A model generated the notes under the pieces. That model searched no databases. It was not told the origin of the DNA and saw nothing but the letters and a program-made list of their open reading frames with translations. Both the position numbers and the translations under genes were made by a program. A stretch of DNA of 64,000 nucleotides from Bradyrhizobium arachidis (GTDB lineage: Bacteria > Pseudomonadota > Alphaproteobacteria > Rhizobiales > Xanthobacteraceae): positions 8,246,001 through 8,310,000 of the forward strand of contig NZ_CP077970.1 of the NCBI RefSeq assembly GCF_024758505.1, given 5' to 3'. Each line of letters starts with the position of its first letter. Position 1 is the first letter of the stretch. Positions 1 through 7,418 of the stretch are shown piece after piece.

Positions 1-500
1 GGGACAGCACTTGACCCGAGGATCACAGTGTCAGGATTCCTGTGCCGCCAATCCCACGGCGCGATGAATGCGCCACTCCAGAGCCCGAGCTTGTGCTGTT
101 GGGCGAATTGCTCGTCAGCCACGTAAGCCATCGAATATTTACGAAACGCAAGCGCCCAACCATTGCGGACAAGCCAGCGTGAGACATCTTCGCCAGCGAC
201 TTTGCAGTCGCCTAAATGACGCTTGTAGAGGTCGACACCCTTCAGTTCACATGTCCAGGCGTGCGTACCGGCGTAGGCTCGAAGCTTGTTCCTAGCCTCG
301 ATGCCGCAGTCCCAGGTCCTTCCACCAGCATCCAAACAGATCTGATCGGTCTCTGGGGCGTCGATACCACTGAGACGTATCTTGGTGGTCCCCGCCCAGA
401 TCGTATCCGCATCTACGATGTCGGGCACGGCTTTCACTTCGCTGCCCAGCGCCGACGAAAAGGCAAGCAAGCACAAGATGATAGACACGGTAGAGCGCAT
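1..500 (-). CDS. Secreted thermonuclease-family (SNase-like) protein, 3' end cut by the window
   Basis: The minus strand is open from an ATG at 500 to the window edge (166 codons, no stop). The first ~24 residues are a signal peptide (MRSTVSIILCLLAFSSALGS). The rest fits the staphylococcal-nuclease fold: DADTI, then IRLSGIDAPE with the usual Arg, Asp and Glu, a Cys-bearing GRTWDCG segment, DLYKRHLGDC with the third catalytic Arg position kept, and the rhizobial signature WALAFRKYS...GLWSGAF..PWDWR. All three SNase catalytic positions (Arg, Glu, Arg) are present, so an active secreted phosphodiesterase is plausible. There is no strong ribosome site before the ATG; a TTG six bases upstream is an alternative start. 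It is at the left edge of the accessory region and its downstream neighbour is outside the window. The family call is firm; the biological role is unknown. Confidence 0.85.
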   Translation of the reverse strand, partial: MRSTVSIILCLLAFSSALGSEVKAVPDIVDADTIWAGTTKIRLSGIDAPETDQICLDAGGRTWDCGIEARNKLRAYAGTHAWTCELKGVDLYKRHLGDCKVAGEDVSRWLVRNGWALAFRKYSMAYVADEQFAQQHKLGLWSGAFIAPWDWRHRNPDTVILGSSAV

Positions 501-623
501 TGCCAACGCACTGAATCTAGAGGGAGGGCGATGGTAAACAATGTATTACACTTTTTTGGCGAGAACTAGGAAAGGGCCATCTCCCGGGTGTGCGGCCGCA
601 GTCTTGGTTAATCGCCCAACGCG

Positions 624-649
624 AAGAGGCCCTCAATAGAGGGCCTCTT
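624..649 (-). terminator. Strong hairpin, likely terminator of the small gene at 671-871
   Basis: A perfect 11-bp stem (AAGAGGCCCTC / GAGGGCCTCTT) with an AATA loop lies 22 bp past the stop of the minus-strand gene at 671-871. There is no clear T-run on either side, so its intrinsic-terminator activity is inferred from stem strength and position. Confidence 0.55.
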
Positions 650-670
650 GAGGCTTCGACGACCGTCGCG

Positions 671-871
671 CTAGCCGCGCTTCTGATCGTCCTGAGAACG
701 CGGCTCCCGGAGCACGATCTTACCCGACACCGCAACGCCCGGCGCGATCACGATGTTGAATCCCTTCCCGTCGTCGTTCGGCCACGCCGCCCCTACGCGG
801 GTCCAAGTTGCCTTACGACCGTCGCCACCAACAACGAACGCGTCGTGCGAGGGTGTTCTACTGTCGGCCAT
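671..871 (-). CDS. Small conserved hypothetical protein (66 aa)
   Basis: A 66-residue protein starting MADSRTPSHDAF. I chose the ATG at 871 because AAAAGGA sits 6 nt upstream; a TTG five codons earlier has no such site. The motif order WTRVGAAWPNDDGKGFN then VSGKIVLREP resembles the short, single-domain proteins often carried on alphaproteobacterial plasmids and integrative elements, which share an 'xWxxIGAAxxHxDGKGFN...G+IVLR' pattern. No function is known for that group. A strong hairpin follows its stop. The gene supports the reading of the left part of the window as mobile DNA. Confidence 0.6.
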   Translation of the reverse strand: MADSRTPSHDAFVVGGDGRKATWTRVGAAWPNDDGKGFNIVIAPGVAVSGKIVLREPRSQDDQKRG

Positions 872-1144
872 TGGTTTCCTTTTCAAATGTGAGGGTGTTT
901 CCAGCGACGCGCTGTGTACACATGCTGACGCAACGCCTCGGCCGGTAAAGCCGTCAGGACGCTTTGTTGCTCAAGCAGGCAGCACCTAACTCCGATACGT
1001 GCTGGGGTGCCGGGGCGTCCCCGGCCGCGGGAGGTGTGGAGCGCCGCGCCGCGCTCCGCTGGCCGCTGGGTGACGCAGCCCTAAGCGGCCATGGGAAGGG
1101 TTCGGGGAGCGCCCTCCCCGATGCCGGCAAGCCGGCAACAGCTG

Positions 1145-1975
1145 CTAAGGCGCGGATTCAGGAGAGCTCGCATCTTCCTCGAAGGGAGACAGGCTCAGGC
1201 AGATCTCGGCCCTACCTCCGCAATCGCAAACAATCACGCCGCCTGCCTTGATTTTATGGTTGAGCAGATATCTTGTTCCCTTGCAGGACGGGCAAACATA
1301 TTCGGTTTGACGCGGCCTTAGCTCAATCCTTGTCCCTTTCTCGGAAGCCACATCCCAAATGGTTCGGCAATTCGTGTTGGGACAGACAATGCCTTGCTGC
1401 GCCGTGAAGCTGCCCGCGCGGCGCTTGAACCTTCGACCGCATACGCAGTCGATCTCATAAAACTCGCCGAAGTTCGCATTATAGATCGGGGATGCAAGAG
1501 TGTGATCGATCACGGCGGCCACCTCCTCCGCCTTCTCGCGCATTGCGCCGTGGTCTGGGACGTTGCCGGTCTCAAATTGGTGCAAAGTCGGCGCATGCAG
1601 AAAGCTGCCGAGAGCGTTGTGAGAGCGGTTTGCCCATTTTAGGGTAAACCTTCGGTCCTCGCCCAGCGTCTCCATGCCCGCTGCGGGCTGGCCGTATACC
1701 TGCTCGACGCCCACCGAAACAGACGCGGTCTTGTCGGCGGTAGGATCGACTGTAAGCATCTGCGCGATGACGTCGCGTGGGGTCCATTTACGCATTGCGT
1801 CGTCCGGGACCTCATCCAGATAAGCGTCGAGCTGCTGGTAGGCGAGATATTCGATGGCCTGTCGCAGTTCAAGGCAGGCATAACGCGTCGCCGCTTCCTG
1901 ATTCCGGGCGATCAGTTCTCTCGCGCGGGCAAGACACTCGCGCGCGCTCTGACGCAGCTCTCCTGAAATCGGCAT
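1145..1975 (-). CDS. Zinc-ribbon protein with helical N-terminal domain (276 aa), function unknown
   Basis: The ATG at 1975 has a good ribosome site (GAGGAG, 7 nt upstream); the frame is open further upstream but without a comparable start. Residues ~1-75 are helical and charged (ARARELIARN, CLELRQAIEYLAYQQLDAY). The middle part has the conserved-looking stretch KWANRSHNALGSFLHAPT. The C-terminal ~95 residues hold two Cys-pair modules: CVCGRR with CPNTNC, and CPSCKG with CDCGG, consistent with two zinc ribbons. It lies 91 bp downstream of the membrane pseudoprotease gene (2067-3185) on the same strand, so the two are probably cotranscribed. I do not recognise a named family. The N-terminal helices recall HEPN-like bundles but lack a clear R-x4-6-H motif, so I do not make that call. 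A defence or nucleic-acid-related role would be inference from context only. Confidence 0.75.
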   Translation of the reverse strand: MPISGELRQSARECLARARELIARNQEAATRYACLELRQAIEYLAYQQLDAYLDEVPDDAMRKWTPRDVIAQMLTVDPTADKTASVSVGVEQVYGQPAAGMETLGEDRRFTLKWANRSHNALGSFLHAPTLHQFETGNVPDHGAMREKAEEVAAVIDHTLASPIYNANFGEFYEIDCVCGRRFKRRAGSFTAQQGIVCPNTNCRTIWDVASEKGTRIELRPRQTEYVCPSCKGTRYLLNHKIKAGGVIVCDCGGRAEICLSLSPFEEDASSPESAP

Positions 1976-2066
1976 AACCGCTCCTCGATAAAAGTGTTTC
2001 GCTTTCGGGAAGGCCGTCCTATCGAGCCACCCGAATAACATGCAATCGAACAGTCTGCCATTTCCG

Positions 2067-3185
2067 TTACTGGAATCCAACGGTTGAGAGCAAAGAGCGC
2101 GCAAAGCTAATCGGAACGGCAACTGCGCCGCTAAGGTCTTGCCGGTTTCCAATAACTATCGCAACAACCTCACCGCTTTTTCCAAATATGGGGCTTCCCG
2201 CGAAACCTGCGTTCAATGCAGTTGATAGAGCTATCTTGCCCGCGTCCTCGTTTAGCGACGTAACAATTCCTGATGCGATGGCCGAATCCAAACCCGTGGG
2301 GTATCCGAGCGCAAATACGGGATCCGCCGTTTGGAGCTGTTCACGTGATACTGTGATTGGAGCAAAGCCAGTATTTCCGCTTAACTTTATGAGCGCGATA
2401 TTTAACTCTCGGTCGATCTTCACCATTTGGGCAGGAAGGCGCGGAGAGTCTTTCGATCGCAACGCGACCTCAATTTTTCTGGATTGAAGCGTGTCTGGGA
2501 ACAAATGAGCAGCCGTAAGCGCATATCCGTCCTTACTTACGACGAAGCACGTTCCCTGCAGCTGGATTGTCGTCCCATTGGTCTCCATACCGGTTACCGA
2601 AATGAGCCCAACTGCCGCCATCGAGTCCCTGTATAGATCCGCCGGTGTTTTTGCTTTTTCCGTTGTTGGCGGAGGTGACGACGGATAGGCATCCTCACTC
2701 ATGTTCGCGATCTTGTTCTTGGGGTCGCTGATGAAGTCTGCCGCAAGAAAGAATTTCAAATTTCTGATCTGGTCTTCTCGGCGCGGAGCTTCAGTCGCTT
2801 TGAGGATTAGCGTCGTTTCAAATTTTGCGCGATCGAGCCTCTCGGCCGCATCCTGCTTCTGCTTTTCGAGAGCGATATCCCCTCGAACTTTCAGCTCCTG
2901 AATCGCGATCTGAGACGCGTTTCGTCCGGCTTCAACGTCGCGCGCTGAAAAACTCTGTATTAGCCCACCAAGAATCGCGCTCAGCACGGCCAGCGCTGCA
3001 CCGGCCACGGTCGCCTGTGCGGACGTAAATCTAATGCCGCGCCCTTGAGCAAGCTCAAGCTCTCTTTGCTTAAGAGCGCGGTCTTCTCGCCGCTCCTTAA
3101 GTTCAAGAAGCCGGTATCGCCGATCAAATCTGGCCTGGCGTTCCGCTTCCTTGGGGTCGACGCTACTCTTGCCCTTCTGGTTCAT
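2067..3185 (-). CDS. Membrane-anchored trypsin-like fold protein with degenerate catalytic triad (372 aa)
   Basis: Order of parts: a charged coiled-coil-like segment (residues ~10-45), one membrane helix (~55-78, TVAGAALAVLSAILGGLIQ), a second charged helical stretch (~85-135), then a trypsin-like/DegP-type domain (~190-370). The domain keeps the His motif (GYALTAAHLFP), the GYPTG strand and the substrate-pocket region. However, the Asp position reads DRELNIALIKL, with Asn where Asp is expected, and the nucleophile loop reads AGFAGSPIF where active relatives have PGNSGGPLF, so Ser aligns with Ala. I checked the codons in the sequence (GGT TTC GCG GGA AGC CCC). It is therefore predicted to be a pseudoprotease, perhaps a binding or sensing module held at the membrane. 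Its start overlaps the stop of a small upstream ORF by ATGA, and a zinc-ribbon gene follows. An active enzyme using a shifted serine (the Ser of GSP) cannot be excluded. Confidence 0.8.
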   Translation of the reverse strand: MNQKGKSSVDPKEAERQARFDRRYRLLELKERREDRALKQRELELAQGRGIRFTSAQATVAGAALAVLSAILGGLIQSFSARDVEAGRNASQIAIQELKVRGDIALEKQKQDAAERLDRAKFETTLILKATEAPRREDQIRNLKFFLAADFISDPKNKIANMSEDAYPSSPPPTTEKAKTPADLYRDSMAAVGLISVTGMETNGTTIQLQGTCFVVSKDGYALTAAHLFPDTLQSRKIEVALRSKDSPRLPAQMVKIDRELNIALIKLSGNTGFAPITVSREQLQTADPVFALGYPTGLDSAIASGIVTSLNEDAGKIALSTALNAGFAGSPIFGKSGEVVAIVIGNRQDLSGAVAVPISFARSLLSTVGFQ

Positions 3186-3424
3186 CCCCCGCTCCGGTCT
3201 TCCGATACTCGCACAATAACGTCATTTCTCCGGTGCTCGCAATGGTTGGCGGGGCGCTGGGTCGCTCCATCCGTTCTCAATTGTTTATTTGGGTTGGTCA
3301 GCTCTGGAGGTCTGAAATCACTCTCACCGTTTCCCTCAAAAGACGTTTCTAAACCGCTTTCCGCTCGTCCTTCTGATGCGGTCTTCGCGCTTTCGCCAGC
3401 TTCATAGCGGCAAGTGGCAAGCAC
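3182..3424 (-). CDS. Possible small protein coupled to the pseudoprotease gene (80 aa)
   Basis: An 80-codon frame starting with GTG at 3424 whose TGA stop overlaps the ATG of the next gene (ATGA), the arrangement of translational coupling. The product is hydrophilic and charged (SGLETSFEGNGESDF, CEHRRNDVIVRVSEDRSGG) with no recognised domain. A weak purine-rich stretch (GGATGAAGA) precedes the GTG. Support is the overlap and the lack of other genes on this strand; there is no homology argument, and it overlaps another possible ORF at 3349-3570. Confidence 0.3.
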   Translation of the reverse strand: MLATCRYEAGESAKTASEGRAESGLETSFEGNGESDFRPPELTNPNKQLRTDGATQRPANHCEHRRNDVIVRVSEDRSGG

Positions 3425-3570
3425 TCTTCATCCGTTTCAGCCGCAAGCGGTGCAGCCCGCTGCCGACTGCGCAGGGCGGTACTCAAGAAGGCCGCGGCAG
3501 TCGCGACCGGAACGATGGAGGAAACAATGAGAGTGCTGTCAAACTTCGAACTGCAACGCCTGTCGCGCAA
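3349..3570 (-). CDS. Possible small membrane protein (73 aa)
   Basis: The frame begins at TTG 3570 and contains one plausible membrane helix (STLIVSSIVPVATAAAFLST) followed by a basic tail. It overlaps the 3182-3424 frame by 76 bp. No ribosome site is convincing. It could be the first gene of the cassette that ends with the zinc-ribbon protein, or noise; only one of the two overlapping frames may be real. Confidence 0.25.
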   Translation of the reverse strand: MRDRRCSSKFDSTLIVSSIVPVATAAAFLSTALRSRQRAAPLAAETDEECLPLAAMKLAKARRPHQKDERKAV

Positions 3571-3625
3571 TGAGCGGCATGAGGCCGAGGCGCTCTCACA
3601 GGACTGATTAGCTTTCTCTCAAAAC

Positions 3626-3711
3626 CTTATCAGTTCGCTGTTTGCTGGGCTCGGGCTATTCGTTATAGTGACCGCATCGCCGAAGCTTGTCGCACCAGGC
3701 AAACTGATAAG
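3626..3711. repeat. 10-bp inverted repeat, widely spaced
   Basis: CTTATCAGTT (3626-3635) and its exact reverse complement AACTGATAAG (3702-3711) flank 66 bp of AT-richer DNA. The pair sits between the start side of the pseudoprotease cassette and the decayed recombinase. It may be a regulatory or recombination site or a chance match; no IS termini or target duplications were seen. Confidence 0.35.
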
Positions 3712-3771
3712 CATATATTCTGTTGCGGCGATCAGCTGAATTGATAGAATCTAGCATTCGGTTTGATCAAG

Positions 3772-4347
3772 ATGGCAGGCAAACAAGCCAAGATACTTTT
3801 CTGATCAAGCGGCGCAAGATTTGCTCTTTTTCGCCGATACGACTCGGCACCCGGATAGAAACCGCGTTATTATCTTACTGTCCCTAAAAGCTGGCCTGCG
3901 CGCGGCTGAGATTGCTAGGCTGACTTGGGACATGGTCGAGGGCGCCGAAGGCGAAATTGGCTCGACAATAGTAGTGCGGGATAGCGTTGCGAAGTAGCGA
4001 CACGGCCGCCGCATTCCAGTCCAAGAAGATTTGCGACAAGCGCTGATGTCTTTGCGGCCGTCGTCTCCAGGAAACGGTCCAATCGTGCGATCCGAACGCG
4101 GCGGACCGATGACGCCATTGAGCATCGTTGTCTGGTTCAATCGGGCTTTTCAGACGACTGGCCTCAGAGGCTGCTCGTCTCACTCAGGGCGGCGAACCTT
4201 CATTACGCGCGCCGCGCGGCTTGTCCACAAGGCAGGCGGCTCCCACGGGACGTGCAGCTATTGGCCGGCCATCGCTCAATTCAGACGACGCAACGATACA
4301 TCGACGGCGACAGCGACGCTCAACGGAGGTTGGTATCGCTCATCTAG
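3772..4347 (+). pseudogene. Decayed tyrosine recombinase (phage-type integrase)
   Basis: Three disrupted segments read as one rhizobial integrase of about 190 residues. It begins MAGKQAKIL at 3772 and shifts frame near 3795-3805. It continues QDLLFFADTTRHPDRNRV and AGLRAAEIARLTWDMV, which carries the box I Arg, then meets an in-frame TAG at 3995-3997. It resumes RHGRRIP, RSERGGPMTP and SSHSGRRTFITRAAR, the HxxR box. It shifts frame again near 4245 and ends RDVQLLAGHRSIQTTQRYID, with the LxxGH box and the catalytic Tyr, and a TAG at 4347. All catalytic motifs are still visible, so the decay is recent, but two frameshifts and one stop make it non-functional. It differs clearly from the intact P4-type integrase at 6006-7337 and marks an earlier, separate element. 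Confidence 0.85.
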
Positions 4348-4394
4348 CGAAATCACCGAAACGGCGCCGTGACAGGCCAACGCAAAGTGAGCCG

Positions 4395-4787
4395 ATGGCA
4401 TTTGCAGTCGACCTGATCAAATCCATTTGCGCGTTCGGCGTCGATCCGGACTTTACTGTCTCAGTTGACGGCACAGGCTCAATCGATTCTCGCTTGGTGT
4501 TTGCACTACGAGCGAACAACACGGCAGACCTGTTTGATTGGATGATGGACAGCTTTAGCTTCCAGGGAAGCTCGGATAGTGTCGCGCACTCCTATTTAGA
4601 TTTGAACGGCAACGCGACCTGGCGGACGATCAAGTCCCGCTTGCCGCTCAACCAACCTGCCCTCTCCTCCCGAGCTATTGGACTTTCGAAGGTTGCCGCT
4701 ACGATAAGACGAGCAAGTCATGCTCTCAGCCCGACCACATCGCATGTTGCCCCTTGCCGCGTCATCCCTTGCGCAATGGTCGACTGA
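4395..4787 (+). CDS. Hypothetical protein (130 aa)
   Basis: The ATG at 4395 opens a frame beginning MAFAVDLIKSICAFGVDPDF. The first ~85 residues (SVDGTGSIDSRLVFALR, LFDWMMDSFSFQG, DLNGNATWRT) look like a genuine compact alpha/beta protein with acidic character. The last ~45 residues (RRASHALSPTTSHVAPC) do not, so a frameshift may have displaced the natural C-terminus. It follows the recombinase pseudogene by 47 bp and overlaps the next frame by 34 bp. No family recognised. Confidence 0.4.
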   Translation: MAFAVDLIKSICAFGVDPDFTVSVDGTGSIDSRLVFALRANNTADLFDWMMDSFSFQGSSDSVAHSYLDLNGNATWRTIKSRLPLNQPALSSRAIGLSKVAATIRRASHALSPTTSHVAPCRVIPCAMVD

Positions 4788-5164
4788 ACCAAACAAGCCT
4801 CTATCTGTTTATACGCGATCAGGCAAAATCCGACCTTGTTGGCTGGATAGAAGAACGCCTTAAGGAGATCGGCATTGCAGATAGCCGTGCAAGCCAGGAG
4901 GTGCTGATCGGGCCGATGCGGCACATCTTCGGGGTGTCGGACAAGGTCCTGGCGATGACGCTGTCAACCATACTGATGGCCGACCGCGCCAACCGACCGC
5001 GATGTTTCGACGTTGGCAGCCAGATGATCGTGGTCGACACGCTCGTACACAACCTCCTGAAACGGACTGGCATCTTGGCTGGATTAGACGCCGCTCACAT
5101 GTACGGCCCGAAATGTTATCAGCACGGCGGCTGCGCAGAGATTTTGCGCCGTGTGGCCGAATGA
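4754..5164 (+). CDS. Conserved hypothetical protein, probably N-terminally truncated (136 aa)
   Basis: The body is convincing as protein: WIEERLKEIGIADSRA, GPMRHIFGVSDKVLAMTLS, and a C-terminal motif VGSQMIVVDTLVHNLLKRTG...HMYGPKCYQHGGC with two cysteines. The first codons, from a TTG at 4754, have no ribosome site, so the true N-terminus may lie in another frame upstream or be lost. I recognise the C-terminal motif pattern from unnamed rhizobial proteins but cannot attach a function. It meets the minus-strand gene 5084-5407 tail to tail with an 81-bp overlap, unusual for two intact genes. Confidence 0.45.
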   Translation: MPRHPLRNGRLNQTSLYLFIRDQAKSDLVGWIEERLKEIGIADSRASQEVLIGPMRHIFGVSDKVLAMTLSTILMADRANRPRCFDVGSQMIVVDTLVHNLLKRTGILAGLDAAHMYGPKCYQHGGCAEILRRVAE

Positions 5165-5407
5165 GCTCAGGTAGGGCAGGGCGACCGCTCGAAAGTGGCA
5201 CTGAAAGGCCGGGTATCTCGAAAGATCGCGATACTTCAATGTGAGAGTTTCGCCGCCCCGCGCGAGGACAACGCTTTCCCACCAACCGTCGCGCGGTCCC
5301 TCGTGATAGAGAACGAGATGCCCTTCCGCGATGTCATCCCAATTGCGAGGCGGCTTTGCAGCTGGCGTTTCCGTCACGGCAGGGCCCGCATTCGATTTCG
5401 CGACCAA
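5084..5407 (-). CDS. Small conserved hypothetical protein (about 107 aa)
   Basis: The core IAEGHLVLYHEGPRDGWWES followed by GGETLTLKYRDLSRYPAF resembles short rhizobial proteins with a Tudor/SH3-like 'G..V......GWWEA.V....G..LTLRWRDYP' pattern. No ATG start is present: the frame is open from a TAG at about 5469, and codons for LTLNQRVLFDQIQAAA precede the TTG at 5407, so the real N-terminus probably includes this stretch with a lost or non-standard start. The C-terminus runs past the conserved core into the opposite gene. It is likely a decaying gene of mobile-element origin. Confidence 0.45.
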   Translation of the reverse strand: MVAKSNAGPAVTETPAAKPPRNWDDIAEGHLVLYHEGPRDGWWESVVLARGGETLTLKYRDLSRYPAFQCHFRAVALPYLSSFGHTAQNLCAAAVLITFRAVHVSGV

Positions 5408-5692
5408 AGCGGCGGGTGCCGCAGCCGCCTGAATTTGATCGAAGAGGACCCGCTGATTTAGAGTCAGCTAATCCGCCGCTCTGAACGTCTGATTCCGGTT
5501 TCCAAAGTACCGCACCAGAAACGACGTTATCGAACCGCTCCCGCGCTAAAGTTACTCGCCATCCTCGTGGGGACAATTCGTCCTATTTGTACGCCACAGC
5601 TACCCAGCCGCAATACCTGTGCTCTAGATCTCTTTCTTGCTCGAAAAGCCTCGATGTTAATGCGTCAGACCGAACATGGTCGGGAAGAAGGC

Positions 5693-6061
5693 ATGGACAG
5701 CAAGGACGAAAAGACTAGGATCGAGGCATTTGGGTCGCAAGGCTGCGGGAAGATGCCGCACGCTACGAAGCGCCACCGCAAGAACCGCGGCGTGCCGCCA
5801 CCAGCGGCTTTCGATATCGATACGCTGCCAGGTAGCTCCAATTTGACTGCTTTAGAGGCGGCCGCGGTCATCCGGCGCACGCCCGGCGCCCTAGAGCAGT
5901 GGCGGCGCGATTCGAGCCATCCGCTGAAATGGCGCTACGTTGATGGCCGGCCCCTCTATCGCGTCGATGCGGTGCGCGACTATCTGGCCAAGTGCGATAA
6001 GACCACTAAGATACCTCAGCCGCATAATGATCACGGAGACGGCCGAGGAGTTCGGCCTTGA
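5693..6061 (+). CDS. Helix-turn-helix DNA-binding protein, excisionase-like (122 aa)
   Basis: The ATG at 5693 follows GGGAAGAAGGC. The N-terminal half is basic and disordered (KRHRKNRGVPPP). The C-terminal half holds a winged-helix/MerR-type module: NLTALEAAAVIRRTPGALEQ, then WRYVDGRPLYRVDAVRDYLA, the pattern of AlpA/Xis-like proteins in which a helix-turn-helix is followed by a short wing. Its 3' end overlaps the 3' end of the integrase gene by 56 bp in convergent orientation. By context it could act as the recombination directionality factor or regulator of the element; this is inference. Confidence 0.65.
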   Translation: MDSKDEKTRIEAFGSQGCGKMPHATKRHRKNRGVPPPAAFDIDTLPGSSNLTALEAAAVIRRTPGALEQWRRDSSHPLKWRYVDGRPLYRVDAVRDYLAKCDKTTKIPQPHNDHGDGRGVRP

Positions 6062-7337
6062 TCGGATCAAGCGGATTCGTCCGCTGCAGGCGCACGATTT
6101 TGCCGACCCGTTTCGCGTCGACCAACTCCGCAATGTAGTCGTGAGCCGCTTCGAACGCCATTTTTCGGATGATCCACTGTTCGTCGTGATTGTAGACCTG
6201 ATCGATTCCGCTTGGCCTTTGCCCGACACACAGCCGCTGGATTTCGTTGTCGTAGCCGCAGCGAGACATGACGGTTCGCAAGCTGCGCCTTAGGTCATGC
6301 ATGGTAAACTTGGCAACACCCGCTTCCTTGACCAGGCGGTTGACCATCTTGGTGAAGCCGGACATCTGGCCGCCGGTCTTTGGTGACGGGAAGACATAGT
6401 CTGACGTTGCGCGCTGGAAGTGTTTGGCGACCGCGAGCACCTCGTCCACGAGGTGGGTGCGCGGCACGTCGTGGTGCAGGCCCATCTTGGTCCACGCCGC
6501 ATCGAAGGTGATACGGTCATCCATGATGTGCTTTTGCCACTTGATCATGGTTGGCTCGCTGCGGCGCGGGCCACCGAGCAGGCACATGCGTGTCAATAGC
6601 CCGAAAGCCCCGAGCTTGCCGGATGCTTGCCAGACCTTGATGATCTCCTCATCGGGCAGCGCGCGACCCTTCGTTCGGCGTCCGACCCTTTGCGCGCGGG
6701 TTTCCTTGGGCGCGCGATAGCCGGCGAGCACGTTGTGCTCGACATAGCCCTCGCCGACGCACCATTCGAGCAAGGTATGCACGTGCTTGCGCAAGTCCTT
6801 GGCTGCACCGCGCTTGCCGGTCTTGGCAATCTTGTCGACCGCAGCCATGATCTGCCGTCGCGTCAGGTCCTCCACGCCGCTCTCGGCGTGATCCTTGAGT
6901 CCGCGCCGCAGCGCCGACATTGCTGGCTTCCAGTTGACGACTTGACGTTCGGTCAAGGACATCTGGTAGGGACCATCTTCAACAATGAGGGTCGCGAGCG
7001 TGGTGCGCTGTTTCTCGGCTGCCTTTTGCCGCCTCGCCTCGCGCTTCGCGTCGTTCGGGTCCAAGCCCTTGACGACCTCGCCTGCGGCGATGGTGGCGGC
7101 CTTGCGCGCGGCCTTCTCATTATATTTGGGCCACGCGCCGAGGGTCTTGCGCTGGGTCCCCCTCACCCCCGGCTTGGTGAAGAAGTAGACCCAGGTCCGG
7201 CCGCCGGTGGCGCGCATGCGCAAGGCGAGGCCGGGCAGCTTGTCGTCGTGGAGATAATGCTGTGCCTTACCCGGCGGCAGCGTTGCATTGCGGATCACCG
7301 CATCGGTGAGTGTCAGCTGGTTGGCCGGCTCCGTCAT
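6006..7337 (-). CDS. P4-type tyrosine-recombinase integrase (443 aa)
   Basis: The start is the ATG at 7337, preceded by GAGGGAAG. The N-terminal ~90 residues match the DUF4102 arm-binding domain (HDDKLPGLALRMRATGG, GAWPKYNEKAARKAA). A SAM-like core-binding domain covers ~115-215, and the catalytic domain ~240-430. Catalytic residues: Arg in CLLGGPRRSEP, HxxR in MHDLRRSLRT, and Tyr in IDQVYNHDE. The box III position, usually LGH, reads LCVGQ, so the second conserved His is Gln. This family inserts elements into tRNA genes; the adjacent tRNA-Val 3'-half copy at 7596-7643 is the expected attachment site. The gene is intact and convergent with the HTH gene at 5693-6061. Confidence 0.9.
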   Translation of the reverse strand: MTEPANQLTLTDAVIRNATLPPGKAQHYLHDDKLPGLALRMRATGGRTWVYFFTKPGVRGTQRKTLGAWPKYNEKAARKAATIAAGEVVKGLDPNDAKREARRQKAAEKQRTTLATLIVEDGPYQMSLTERQVVNWKPAMSALRRGLKDHAESGVEDLTRRQIMAAVDKIAKTGKRGAAKDLRKHVHTLLEWCVGEGYVEHNVLAGYRAPKETRAQRVGRRTKGRALPDEEIIKVWQASGKLGAFGLLTRMCLLGGPRRSEPTMIKWQKHIMDDRITFDAAWTKMGLHHDVPRTHLVDEVLAVAKHFQRATSDYVFPSPKTGGQMSGFTKMVNRLVKEAGVAKFTMHDLRRSLRTVMSRCGYDNEIQRLCVGQRPSGIDQVYNHDEQWIIRKMAFEAAHDYIAELVDAKRVGKIVRLQRTNPLDPIKAELLGRLRDHYAAEVS

Positions 7338-7418
7338 GATTTCTTCCCTCTCTCTGTGCCCCGGTATGCCCCGCAAGAAGGGCGGTCAGCCTCGAACAGA
7401 ACCGGGTCTCAGACCTCC

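Noticed and set aside
1145..1975. HEPN ribonuclease call for the zinc-ribbon protein
   Set aside because: The N-terminal helices are suggestive, but no clear R-x4-6-H motif is present.
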